Shown: piece by piece, positions 29,046 to 37,209 of the stretch | How positions within the stretch are numbered: the first letter of the stretch is position 1 | How the letters are laid out: every line of letters starts with the position of its first letter | Program-made: the position numbers and the translations under genes | The notes under the pieces: generated by a model | Told to the model about the DNA's origin: nothing | Seen by the model: the letters and a program-made list of their open reading frames with translations, nothing else | The model's database searches: none | Assembly: GCF_036248275.1 (NCBI RefSeq) | Contig: NZ_CP109181.1 | Location: 7,874,001 to 7,938,000 of the forward strand | Reading direction: 5' to 3' | DNA length: 64,000 nucleotides | DNA from: Streptomyces sp. NBC_01716 | GTDB taxonomy: Bacteria > Actinomycetota > Actinomycetes > Streptomycetales > Streptomycetaceae

Positions 29046-29768
29046 ATGAGTGAGCGCGGCGCGATCCTCTTCGCGCGGTACGCCTACCCGCCCAACGAGC
29101 TCGGCTACTGCGGCCCGGCGGACTCCGCGGCGCTGCTCCGCCCCGCCGACCCCGATGGCATCGAGCGCGGCGCCCGCCAGTTCGACGGGGCCTGGTGCTA
29201 TCTCGAATTCCTCGCCGAGACGGCGGGCATCGACGACCCGCTCGACGAGCGCGTGGTCGAGGCGTACTGGATCGGCAACGACCTCCTGGACCTGGCCGAC
29301 CCGGCGGCCCTGCTGGCCCGGATGCGCGACCGCTTCCGCGGCCAGCAGGGCGGCACCTGGCGCGCCGCCGCCGACCGCGCGGTCGCCCATCACAGTTTCC
29401 AGGTCTTCGACGTCTACCCCTGGGCGGAGCTGCTGCGCGCATCCGGCAATCCGACGGCGCTGTCGGTCCTCGACCGGTGCCGAATCAGGACGGGCGTGGT
29501 CCGCTCGGTCTCCGGCGAAACGGCCACGGTCGAGTCCCGCCCCCTGACCTGGACGGGGACGGCCCTGACGCCCGGCCCGCCCCGCGATGAGTCCGTCCGC
29601 TGGTCGACGGGAGGCCGCTCGCTGATCGCCGGGCCGGCTCCCGGCGACCTCGTGGCGCTGCACTGGGACTGGGTGTGCGACGTGCTGACCGCAACCCAGG
29701 CGGCACGCGTCGAGTCGATCGAGGCGCGCCGGCTCGCGGCGCCGGAGCATGTACCCGCGACGGGGTGA
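29046..29768 (+). CDS. Conserved hydrogenase-associated protein (DUF6390-like)
   Basis: 240 residues. It opens with GAILFARYAYPPNELGYCGP, continues through WCYLEFLAETAG and YWIGNDLLD, and has a central HHSFQVFDVYPW. I recall this family as DUF6390, encoded at the end of actinobacterial hydrogenase maturation operons; function unknown. A single Cys pair and several conserved-looking His make metal binding conceivable. No signal peptide or membrane span. It is the last gene of the operon; the MITE begins six bases after its stop. Confidence 0.8.
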   Translation: MSERGAILFARYAYPPNELGYCGPADSAALLRPADPDGIERGARQFDGAWCYLEFLAETAGIDDPLDERVVEAYWIGNDLLDLADPAALLARMRDRFRGQQGGTWRAAADRAVAHHSFQVFDVYPWAELLRASGNPTALSVLDRCRIRTGVVRSVSGETATVESRPLTWTGTALTPGPPRDESVRWSTGGRSLIAGPAPGDLVALHWDWVCDVLTATQAARVESIEARRLAAPEHVPATG

Positions 29769-29773
29769 GTGGT

Positions 29774-29962
29774 CCTAGGGCGTGTTTGAGAAGTAGCGTC
29801 GTCCGCCCACTGGGCGGGGCCCACGGCGTCTGGTGCGTGCGATCGCAAGGCGGAGGATCAGCCCCGTAGATGGACCGGACGTACTTGGATGACTCCGACA
29901 ACGCGGCGAGCGTGCGTGCCAGGCGTCGTGGGCCAGACGGGACTTCTAAAACACGCCCTAGG
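29774..29962. mobile_element. MITE with 21-bp terminal inverted repeats
   Basis: Left end 29774-29794 begins CCTAGGGCGTGTTT and right end 29942-29962 is its complement with one mismatch in 21. CTAG/TA at both ends fits a target duplication of IS5- or IS630-type transposases. Inside, GCCCACGGCGTC (from about 29819) pairs imperfectly with the region ending GACGCCTGG-type sequence near 29910-29932, so the whole 189 bases can fold back. There is no transposase frame. It fills the gap between two convergent genes and could act as a transcription terminator. Confidence 0.75.
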
Positions 29963-30929
29963 CGAAGACGCCGAGGGCCACTTCGGCGGCCTCGGCGATG
30001 AGGGCGTCGTCGGGCTCGGCGTCCTTGACATCGCGGCGGGACAGGACCGCGATGGCGATCGGATCGGCCTTGGGCGGCCAGACGATGGCGATGTCGTTAC
30101 GCGTGCCGTAGCCTCCGGTGCCGGTCTTGTCACCGACCTGCCAGCCCTTGGGGGTGCCCGCGCGGATCACCGTGTCGCCGGTGGTGTTGCGCTTGAGCCA
30201 GTCCGTCAGCACGGCCCGTTTGCCGGCGGGGAGGGTGTCGCCGAGGACGTACGTACGCAGGTCGGTGGCCAGCGCGCGGGCGGTGCTGGTGTCACGGAGA
30301 TCGCCGGGGACGGCGTCGCTGAGCTCGACCTCGTAGCGGTCGCACCGGGTGACGCGGTCGCCGATGCCGACCAGGGCCCTTTCGAGGCTCTTGGGGCCGC
30401 CGATCTCGTCGAAGAGGAGGTTGGCCGCACCGTTGTCGCTGTAGCGGACCGCCGCGTCGCACAGCTCTCGCAGGGTCAGACCCGTGGCGAGATGCCGCTC
30501 GGTGATCGGCGAATGACCTTCGAGAGCGTCGCGGTCGTACCGGACCAGGCGGTCGAGTTGTCTGAGGGAGTTCCTGTCCAGCATCACGGCGGCGAGCAGC
30601 GCCTTGCAGGTGGAGGCGTACGCGAAGCGTTCGTCGGGCCGATGGGTGATGGACCGGCCGCTGCCCGTGTCGATCGCGTAGACACCGAGCCGCGCGTCGA
30701 ACTTCCGCTCAAGCCCGGCGAACGCGCGCGCCGTCCTCGGGTCGGTCGTGGAGGTGCTTCCGGACGGGGCCGGGCCCGACTTCGAGGGTGTGGAGCCGGA
30801 ACGGGACGGAGATCCGTTGTCGGAGGAGCCGTTGCCGCACCCGACGAGGGGGATCGTGGCGAGGCCGGTGAGGGCGGCGAGTGCCGCACGGCGGGGGACC
30901 TGGATACGAGTACGGGCGGGGCTGGACAT
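29958..30929 (-). CDS. bla: Class A beta-lactamase, lipoprotein
   Basis: 323 residues. A lipobox LVGC (C31) predicts membrane attachment after a basic N-terminus, followed by a Ser/Gly/Pro linker. Catalytic motifs are STCK (S106, K109), SDN (S164-N166), the general-base Glu in RYEVELS (E200) and KTGTG (K268). The residue equivalent to Asn170 in Ambler numbering is Ser204, unlike most class A enzymes. Its TAG stop (29958-29960) lies within the end of the neighbouring MITE. Divergent from the LysR gene, matching the bla-blaA-blaB arrangement of Streptomyces cacaoi. Confidence 0.93.
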   Translation of the reverse strand: MSSPARTRIQVPRRAALAALTGLATIPLVGCGNGSSDNGSPSRSGSTPSKSGPAPSGSTSTTDPRTARAFAGLERKFDARLGVYAIDTGSGRSITHRPDERFAYASTCKALLAAVMLDRNSLRQLDRLVRYDRDALEGHSPITERHLATGLTLRELCDAAVRYSDNGAANLLFDEIGGPKSLERALVGIGDRVTRCDRYEVELSDAVPGDLRDTSTARALATDLRTYVLGDTLPAGKRAVLTDWLKRNTTGDTVIRAGTPKGWQVGDKTGTGGYGTRNDIAIVWPPKADPIAIAVLSRRDVKDAEPDDALIAEAAEVALGVFA

Positions 30930-31051
30930 ACGGTGGCGGCTTCCCTTCGGGGCGGGGCTGTGACCGGGCGCTTCACACGGAGGCGGGAGCCTGGTGGTCC
31001 GTACCTCCTACGCCCCGAGGAGATCAACGGCCGTCCGTTCACGTCCAAGAC

Positions 31052-31083
31052 CGATATCGCTCATGGATCGATCAACCATCGAT
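31052..31083. promoter_or_regulatory. Palindrome cluster, candidate BlaA operator
   Basis: Two ATCGAT hexamers (31067-31072 and 31078-31083), each itself palindromic, flank CAACC, 14 bases before the LysR start. CGATATCG (31052-31059) adds a third palindrome. This dyad in a bla/LysR divergent region is what a LysR-type regulator would bind; the assignment is by position and symmetry. Confidence 0.55.
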
Positions 31084-31096
31084 ATGATCGCTGGTC

Positions 31097-32050
31097 GTGG
31101 ACCTGATACGGCACCTCCAGTGCTTTGTGGCTGTTGCGGAAGAGTTACATTTCGGCCGCGCCGCCCAGCGACTCGGTGTCGCCCAGCCACCCCTGTCGCA
31201 GCGCATCCAGCGGCTGGAACGAGAACTCGGCGTACGTCTCTTCGAGCGCTCCAGCAGACAGGTCGCGATCACCAAGTCAGGCGCGCTCCTTCTGGACGAG
31301 GCACGCCAGTTGCTGGCCCACTCCGAGGCGTTGATGGCCACGGCCCGCCGTATCCAGGACGGCCACAGCGGGCTGCTGCGCGCCGCGCTGCCGCCCGACA
31401 TCACGGGGGAGACCGTGGCGGCGATCCTGGCCGGATTCCAGGAGCGCGCGCAGGGGGTGGAGCTGGAACTGCACGAGTCGCAGACGTCCGAGCAGCTCAC
31501 CCGGCTCGCCTCGCACGAACTCGACGTCGGGCTCATCCACCATCCCTGCGACGTGTCCGGGCTGGAGCTGGGCCCCGTCCTGCGCCACGAACTCGGCGTC
31601 CTGCTGCCGCACGACGCCCCTGAGGCGCGCCTCGAAACGGTCCCGCTCGCGGCACTCACCGGATACGACCTGATCCTCTTCCCGCGCGCCCACGCACCGG
31701 CCGTCCACGACGACCTCCTGACCACGTGCGCGCGGCACGGCTACACCCCCGCGGCCGTCAGGCACGGCCAGGGGCCGAGCTTCATACGCGGGCTGCTCCT
31801 GTCCAGCCGCGCCGTCGCCTTCGGCCCACGCGACGCCCACCACGCCGGAGACGCGGACCTCAGCTGGCGGCCGCTGACCGGCGCCCCGCTGGCCCGGCGC
31901 CACTCGGCCGCCTGGCCCAAGGGGCGGGGCGACGCCGCCGTACGGGCCTTCGCCGACACCGTCACCGACGCCCTGGGCCGTACCGCCGCCGACCCCGACC
32001 TGTCCACCGGTCCGCTGCATCTGCGCCCGGCGGCGGAGTACTGGATATGA
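31097..32050 (+). CDS. blaA: LysR-family transcriptional regulator, BlaA type
   Basis: 317 residues. The N-terminal winged helix (about 1-60: LHFGRAAQRLGVAQPPLSQ, then RLERELGVRLFER) is classic LysR; the rest is the substrate-binding-like effector domain. GTG 31097. In S. cacaoi the equivalent BlaA activates the divergent beta-lactamase gene, its own gene and blaB. Here it is likewise divergent from bla, coupled to a blaB-like gene by an ATGA overlap, and preceded by palindromic ATCGAT sites. Confidence 0.88.
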   Translation: MDLIRHLQCFVAVAEELHFGRAAQRLGVAQPPLSQRIQRLERELGVRLFERSSRQVAITKSGALLLDEARQLLAHSEALMATARRIQDGHSGLLRAALPPDITGETVAAILAGFQERAQGVELELHESQTSEQLTRLASHELDVGLIHHPCDVSGLELGPVLRHELGVLLPHDAPEARLETVPLAALTGYDLILFPRAHAPAVHDDLLTTCARHGYTPAAVRHGQGPSFIRGLLLSSRAVAFGPRDAHHAGDADLSWRPLTGAPLARRHSAAWPKGRGDAAVRAFADTVTDALGRTAADPDLSTGPLHLRPAAEYWI

Positions 32051-32979
32051 CCGAGCCCCCCGCCCGCACCCACGCACGCGACCGCATTCGCGCAGCCTTC
32101 GCCGAAGCCGGTGTCACCGGCTGGCTGCACGCCGTGGACATCGACTCCGGCGTCCAGATCGGCGTGGGCGCCGACCAGCCCGTGGTGACCGCGAGCGTCC
32201 ACAAGCTACCGCTGCTCGTCACGCTCCATCAGCACGCGGAAGCGGGGCACTTGGCCCTGACGGAGCAGGCCGAGTCACCCGCCGGCGACCGCACGGCGGG
32301 ACCCACCGGACTCTCCGCGATGCTCGATCCGGCACGGCTCTCCCTGCGCGACGCGGCCTATCTGATGATGGCCGTCAGCGACAACACCGCGGCCGAACTC
32401 CTCCTGGCGCGCGTCGGCCTCGACGCGGTCAATGCCACCACCGAGCGCCTCGGGCTCACCCGTACCCGCGCCGTCCAGACCTTCCGCGAGTTCCTCACCA
32501 CCATCAGGGAGGACGCCGGCCACGGCGGCTCGCAGGCCCTGGCCGACCCCCAGGTCCTGGCCCGCCTGCGCGCGCTCGACCCGGCGCGTACGAACCGGAG
32601 CACCGCGCGCGACATGACCCGGCTGCTCGGCGCGATCTGGCGCGACGAGGCGTGCGGCCCCGAACACGGCGCTGCCGTACGCCGCCTGCTCGGCCTCCAG
32701 GTGTGGCCCCACCGGCTGGCGTCCGGCTTCCCCTTCGACGAGGTCCACGTCGCGGGCAAGACGGGCAGCGCGCCGACCCTCCGCAATGAGGTGGGCGTCA
32801 TCGAGTACCCCGACCACGGCCGCTACGCCGTCGCGGTGTTCACCCGCGCGGCCAGCCCGGCCGCCGCGCTGCCCGCGGCGGACGCGGTCATCGGAACGAC
32901 GGCGCGCATCGCGATCGACGCGCTGCGCAGCCGTGATCCGCGTGCTGCCGGTGGGCTCCGGGGGCGGCCGAGTCCGTAG
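32047..32979 (+). CDS. blaB: Serine beta-lactamase-like regulatory protein, BlaB type
   Basis: 310 residues from ATG 32047, overlapping the LysR stop. It has the active-site triad of the penicillin-recognising family: SVHK (S50, K53), SDN (S111) and KTGS (K238). No signal peptide, so it should stay in the cytoplasm. The class A general-base region reads LTRTRAVQTF and lacks the usual RxExxLN motif. BlaB of S. cacaoi has this fold without measurable beta-lactamase activity and is needed for induction; this gene probably has the same sensing role (inference from organisation). Confidence 0.82.
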   Translation: MTEPPARTHARDRIRAAFAEAGVTGWLHAVDIDSGVQIGVGADQPVVTASVHKLPLLVTLHQHAEAGHLALTEQAESPAGDRTAGPTGLSAMLDPARLSLRDAAYLMMAVSDNTAAELLLARVGLDAVNATTERLGLTRTRAVQTFREFLTTIREDAGHGGSQALADPQVLARLRALDPARTNRSTARDMTRLLGAIWRDEACGPEHGAAVRRLLGLQVWPHRLASGFPFDEVHVAGKTGSAPTLRNEVGVIEYPDHGRYAVAVFTRAASPAAALPAADAVIGTTARIAIDALRSRDPRAAGGLRGRPSP

Positions 32980-33096
32980 CGCCGGGCCTGGTTCCTGTCG
33001 TCCACTCGGGGAGGTGGCCGTTGATGCGGTAGTACTAGTCTCATCGGCGATGCTGGATGTCCGTCGTACGACTGGGAAGCACTGAGCGGGGCGGTT

Positions 33097-34188
33097 GTGG
33101 AAGAGCACCGAGCAGACGGCGATACCGAGCGGGAGGAGTCGGACCTGAGCGACCGACTCGGCCGGCTGGAACGGGTGGTCGCCGGGATGGCTGCGGAGGC
33201 GACTCAGCACCACGAGGATCCGGGGACACCGAGCGAACCGGTGCCGGTTGCTGAGGCGGAAGGCGATGAACGGGCGCGGGGCGATGGCGAGTTGCCGAGC
33301 GGGGCGGAGTCCGGGCTCTCGGTCGCGACAGCGAGCGGGAGCGAGTCGGGCGGAGTGGGTGGGCCCGGACCCGTCGAGCCGGCGTCTGTGGGTGCGCCTG
33401 CCTCCTCCGTGACCGCTACGGTCGAGAGCGTGGCTGTGCCTGCGGGGCCGGTGGAGCCGGGTTCGTCCGTCGTGGCGAACGGGGCTGAGGCCGCTCCCGT
33501 GGGTTCGGCGGAGTCCGGGCCCTCGGTCGCGGCAGCGAGCGGGAGCGAGTCGGGCGGTGCGACCGGGCTCGGGCCCGCCCCGGCTGCGACCACGGCCGAG
33601 GCCGCTGCCACCGTGACCGCCGTCGGCGAGATCAAAGCCGTGTCCGCGGAGCCCGTGGCGGCCCCTGCGTACGACGACACGTCCCACCCTCCCCGGAAGC
33701 GCGCGCGGCGGGTCGGGTGGGTTTTGGGTGGTGTCGGTGTCTGTTGTGCCGTTGTCCTTGGGGCTGCCGTGATCGGTGGAGGTTCGGCGCCGCCCTGGTT
33801 GTCCATACCCGGGGTCGCCGAGAGCGACGGTCAGGATCCGGCCAACACCACGCCCGCTCCCGTGGATTCGGTGTCGGGCGCGCCGGAGGGCGGACCAGGG
33901 CGGAGCGGTGGACCGGGGCCGGGTGAGACCAGGCGGAGCGTGGAAGCCGTGGAGTCCACGGCCGGTGCGCGGTCCGGTGGCAGCGGTTCGGCCGAGCCGC
34001 TCCCGTCGGAGACCGGCGCCGTATCGCCCTCCGCGACGTCGGGGAGCCCGAGCGCCCCCGGGACCACGACCCCGCCGTCACCGAGCGCCGACACCGGCAC
34101 ACCGACACCGTCCGGCGAGCCCAGTGAACCCCCGTCGGAGGACCCCGACCCGCTCGGCGGGCTTCTCGGCGGCCTCTTCGGCGACTGA
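33097..34188 (+). CDS. Low-complexity single-span membrane protein
   Basis: 363 residues, not recognised. An acidic N-terminal helix (LSDRLGRLERVVAGMA) is followed by about 140 residues of Ala/Gly/Ser/Glu/Val repeats, a basic anchor (RKRARRVGW), one membrane span (VLGGVGVCCAVVLGAAVIGG, about 212-231) and a Pro/Ser/Gly/Thr-rich outer tail ending in LGGLLGGLFGD. Base use is less biased at codon third positions than in neighbours, as expected for drifting low-complexity sequence. GTG 33097 is a likely start but has only a weak ribosome site. It might be an envelope-spanning stalk protein. Confidence 0.6.
   Translation: MEEHRADGDTEREESDLSDRLGRLERVVAGMAAEATQHHEDPGTPSEPVPVAEAEGDERARGDGELPSGAESGLSVATASGSESGGVGGPGPVEPASVGAPASSVTATVESVAVPAGPVEPGSSVVANGAEAAPVGSAESGPSVAAASGSESGGATGLGPAPAATTAEAAATVTAVGEIKAVSAEPVAAPAYDDTSHPPRKRARRVGWVLGGVGVCCAVVLGAAVIGGGSAPPWLSIPGVAESDGQDPANTTPAPVDSVSGAPEGGPGRSGGPGPGETRRSVEAVESTAGARSGGSGSAEPLPSETGAVSPSATSGSPSAPGTTTPPSPSADTGTPTPSGEPSEPPSEDPDPLGGLLGGLFGD
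33304..33557 (+). repeat. 50-bp direct repeat within the low-complexity gene
   Basis: 33304-33353 and 33508-33557 are near-identical 50-mers (about three differences), 204 bases apart, both coding for AESGxSVAxASGSESGG. The spacing is a multiple of three, so gain or loss of the segment would keep frame. Confidence 0.7.
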
Positions 34189-34205
34189 CGGCGACTGACC
34201 GTGAA

Positions 34206-34883
34206 TCAGGGGCGGTACACGAGGAGTTCGGCCACCTCGTAGGACATCTCCTTCGTGGCCGGATCCGGGCGTGGGTGGTAACGGCCCGCGCAGACCGAGA
34301 GGTTCACGATCAGATGGGCCCGCCAGTCCCGGCCCACACCCGTGCGGTCGGCGAACGCGCGCGTGCCGTTGATGTGCCAGTCGACCGAGCGGGCCCCGAG
34401 GCGGACTTCGAAGTCCACCCAGGCGCCGGGGCGGATCGCCCGGTCGCGGTAGTAGCGTTGGCCGCCGTTCACGTGGTTCGAAAGCTCAAGCAGATCCGGG
34501 TTGTCCGGGTGGTACTCGAACACGTCGATCTCGTTCCCACCGTCCAGCCAGGTCCAGATCGCCGGCCAGGCCCCCTGCTCGTGGGGGAGACGGACCCGGG
34601 CTTCCAGGACGTCTCCCGTACGGAGCATGAAGCCGTCCGGGCTGCCCTCGGTGGTCAACAGCCCGGTGTACCAGGTGCCTTGGGGCCTCCGCGTCGCGCG
34701 GAAGACACCGCTTCTGCTGTACGCGGGGTCCGGGGTGAGGTAATCCAGTTTGTTGTCACCCGGGTTGGTCGGGCCGCCGCCGGGATAGGCCCACGAGTGG
34801 CCGGCCACCCACTGGTCCTCCGACGAGAAGTCCGCCGTGAACACCGGTTGGCCGTCGTCGGCCGTATCTGAGGATCCGCACAT
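34206..34883 (-). CDS. Glycoside hydrolase family 16 protein
   Basis: 225 residues from ATG 34883 (GTG 34913 is an in-frame alternative). Beta-jellyroll of the GH16 family with the catalytic NEIDVFEY motif (two Glu on either side of Asp) near the middle, preceded by AWPAIWTWLDGG and followed by VDFEVRLGARSVDWHING. Substrates of the family are beta-1,3 or beta-1,4 glucans and galactans. No clear signal peptide is visible, which is unusual for a GH16; secretion by another route or a start upstream cannot be excluded. It lies downstream of the kinase operon on the same strand, 109 bases after its last stop. Confidence 0.85.
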   Translation of the reverse strand: MCGSSDTADDGQPVFTADFSSEDQWVAGHSWAYPGGGPTNPGDNKLDYLTPDPAYSRSGVFRATRRPQGTWYTGLLTTEGSPDGFMLRTGDVLEARVRLPHEQGAWPAIWTWLDGGNEIDVFEYHPDNPDLLELSNHVNGGQRYYRDRAIRPGAWVDFEVRLGARSVDWHINGTRAFADRTGVGRDWRAHLIVNLSVCAGRYHPRPDPATKEMSYEVAELLVYRP

Positions 34884-34992
34884 GACGTCGACCGCCTCGA
34901 TCTCGCACCGCACCGCCCCGCACCCCGCATACGTACCTACGGCGACGGCCGACGAAACGCCATAAACGACCGCACAGTTGGTCGATCGCGTC

Positions 34993-37209
34993 CTACCGGT
35001 CCAGAAGGCGGAAGCCCTGCTCCTCCGCCTGGAACAGGGAGTACACGGGCTCCTCCGCCTTCAGGGCGTTGGTGCCGTCCGTGGTGAAGCGGAGGGTTTT
35101 GGCGATTCCCTTGTACGCGCCGTACTCGGCGTCGAAGAGGCGCTGGGCCACCGCACCCGGTTCGATGTCGGCCGTCCCGCCCAGATTCCTGAGCGTACGG
35201 GCGAGAAGTCCCACGGCGTCGTACGCCTCCGGGGACCAACGCCCGGGTCCCGTACCGTACTTCTTCCGGTACGCGGCCCTGAAGGTGCCGGACACGCTGT
35301 CGGGGTCGGTGAAGGGGGCGGCGAACACCCAGCCCCTGCCCACGGTTCCGGCCTGCTGGAGGAAGGCCGGGCCCATGCTGTGCCAGATGCCCACCCGGGG
35401 CCCGGTGAAGCCCGCCTCGGCGAGCGCGCGGGCGCAGCGTGCGGCGCGCTCCGGCGATGTGCCGCTGAAGACGACGGCCTGCGCCTTCGCCGCGAGGGCG
35501 TCGCGCACGGCGGCAGCGAAGTCGTTGCTGTCGGCCTCGACGGAATGGACGCTTGTCTCGCCCCCGCCGGGCGGCGACCGCCTGACCAAGGTGGTGAGGT
35601 CCGAGCCTGTTTGGCCCGCTTCCAGGTCGTCGATGACAGCGGTGCGGTCGACCTTCGGCAATGACGACAGATACGACACCAGTGGCACGGCCAGCGTCGA
35701 TTCGGGACCCCGGGTGACACGCACCGTGCTCAAGTCCGGTTCGGACCCAGTGAGTTCGGCGCCGTCTGCGGAGATCAGCACCATCGCCGTGCGGGCCTCC
35801 TCGTAGACCGGAGCGGCGGCGAGCGCCGAGGCCGCCTTGCCGAGGCCGAGCACCGCGCTCACCCCCGCCTCGGTGAGACCCCGGGCCGCCTCGTCGCCAC
35901 CAGCCGCATCGCCCCGGTCGTCAACGGTGTTGAGGGCGAGGCGGAAAGTGATCCCCGCACGCTTGTTGTGCTGTTCCACGGCGAGCCGCGCCCCGCGCTC
36001 CTGCGCCACGCCGCCCGCCTTGTCCGAGCCGCTCAAGTCCGCCTGGAAGCCGAGCGTGTGCACGGGCAGGCCACCGCCGGAGCCCCTCGAACCCCCCGCC
36101 CCGCCGTCGCTCCCTCGCCCCGCCGTCAGATACGCGGTGACCCCGCCGCCGACGGCGACCACGGAAGCCGCCGCGCCCCCCATCAGCAGGACCCGCCGCC
36201 GGGTCGGCGGGCGGGCGTCCTGTGGACCGGAGGACGTCGAATCCCCCGCGCCAGGCGCGTCGTCGCCCGTCTCCGGCCTTATAGCTCGCCGGGGCGTGGG
36301 CACGTCCAGCGCCCGCGCGGAGCGTTCGGCGACCACGCGCAGGAGCGCGGTCGGCAGCCAGCCCTCGTCCCGGCCCCCGGAGATGTTCCGCGCGAGCGAG
36401 ACGCGCGGGTCGTCGAGCGTGGCCGCGACCTCCCTGACCGTCGGCCGTTCGGCCGGGTCCTTGGCCAGGCACGCCCGGATCAGTGTCTCCAGTTCGCCGG
36501 GCACCTCCGCCAGGTCCGGCTCCTCGTGCACCGTGCGGAAGAGGACACCCGCCGCGTTCCCGCCGCCGAACGGGCGCCGGCCGGAGGCCGCGTACGCCAG
36601 CACGCAGCCCAGCGAGAAGACGTCGCTCGCCGGTCCGACCTCCCCCGCGCGGGCCCGCGCCTGCTCCGGCGCGAGGAAGCCGGGCGTCCCGACGACGGCG
36701 TCGGGCGCGGTGAGCACGGTGGCGCCCCCGGCGTAGGCGATGCCGAAGTCGATGAGGCGGGGGCCGTCGAGAGCGAGGAGCACGTTGCCGGGTTTCACGT
36801 CGCGGTGCACGAGTCCCGCGTCGTGTACGGCGGTCAGCGCCTCGGCCAGCCGGGATCCCAGGGTCCGTACGGCGGCGACGGGCAGCACACCGAAGCCGTC
36901 GACGGCCTCGACCAGCGAGGGACCCGGCACGAACTCCGTGGCCAGCCAGGGCTCCCGGGCCTCCGCGTCGGCGGCCACGACCGGCACCAGCCAGCGCCCG
37001 GTCAGACCCCGCACCGCCGTCACCTCGCGCCGGAACCGGGTGCGGAAGGCGGGGTCCGCCGCGTGCTGCGCGTGGATCGTCTTGAGCGCGACGAGCGCAC
37101 CGCCCCCCGTACGGGCGAGGTAGACGACGCCCATGCCGCCCGCGCCGAGCCGGGTGAGCAGCCGGTGTCCGCCGATGTCCTCGGGGTCGTCGGCCGCCAG
37201 GGGGCGCAT
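34993..37209 (-). CDS. Receptor-like Ser/Thr protein kinase with periplasmic-binding-protein sensor domain (copy 1)
   Basis: 738 residues. Kinase domain about 13-285: glycine loop LGAGGMGVVY, lysine K43, HRDVKPGN (D136), DFG (153-155), GTPGFLAPEQA. After a linker there is one membrane span (about 340-362: VLLMGGAAASVVAVGGGVTAYL). Residues 385-738 are a type I periplasmic binding domain of the branched-chain amino-acid ABC receptor type (LGFQADLSGSDKAGGVAQ, VDDRGDAAGG, VVFSGTSPERAARC). The kinase would be inside and the binding domain outside, making a ligand-sensing kinase. Its start overlaps the stop of copy 2 by one base. Confidence 0.9.
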   Translation of the reverse strand: MRPLAADDPEDIGGHRLLTRLGAGGMGVVYLARTGGGALVALKTIHAQHAADPAFRTRFRREVTAVRGLTGRWLVPVVAADAEAREPWLATEFVPGPSLVEAVDGFGVLPVAAVRTLGSRLAEALTAVHDAGLVHRDVKPGNVLLALDGPRLIDFGIAYAGGATVLTAPDAVVGTPGFLAPEQARARAGEVGPASDVFSLGCVLAYAASGRRPFGGGNAAGVLFRTVHEEPDLAEVPGELETLIRACLAKDPAERPTVREVAATLDDPRVSLARNISGGRDEGWLPTALLRVVAERSARALDVPTPRRAIRPETGDDAPGAGDSTSSGPQDARPPTRRRVLLMGGAAASVVAVGGGVTAYLTAGRGSDGGAGGSRGSGGGLPVHTLGFQADLSGSDKAGGVAQERGARLAVEQHNKRAGITFRLALNTVDDRGDAAGGDEAARGLTEAGVSAVLGLGKAASALAAAPVYEEARTAMVLISADGAELTGSEPDLSTVRVTRGPESTLAVPLVSYLSSLPKVDRTAVIDDLEAGQTGSDLTTLVRRSPPGGGETSVHSVEADSNDFAAAVRDALAAKAQAVVFSGTSPERAARCARALAEAGFTGPRVGIWHSMGPAFLQQAGTVGRGWVFAAPFTDPDSVSGTFRAAYRKKYGTGPGRWSPEAYDAVGLLARTLRNLGGTADIEPGAVAQRLFDAEYGAYKGIAKTLRFTTDGTNALKAEEPVYSLFQAEEQGFRLLDR

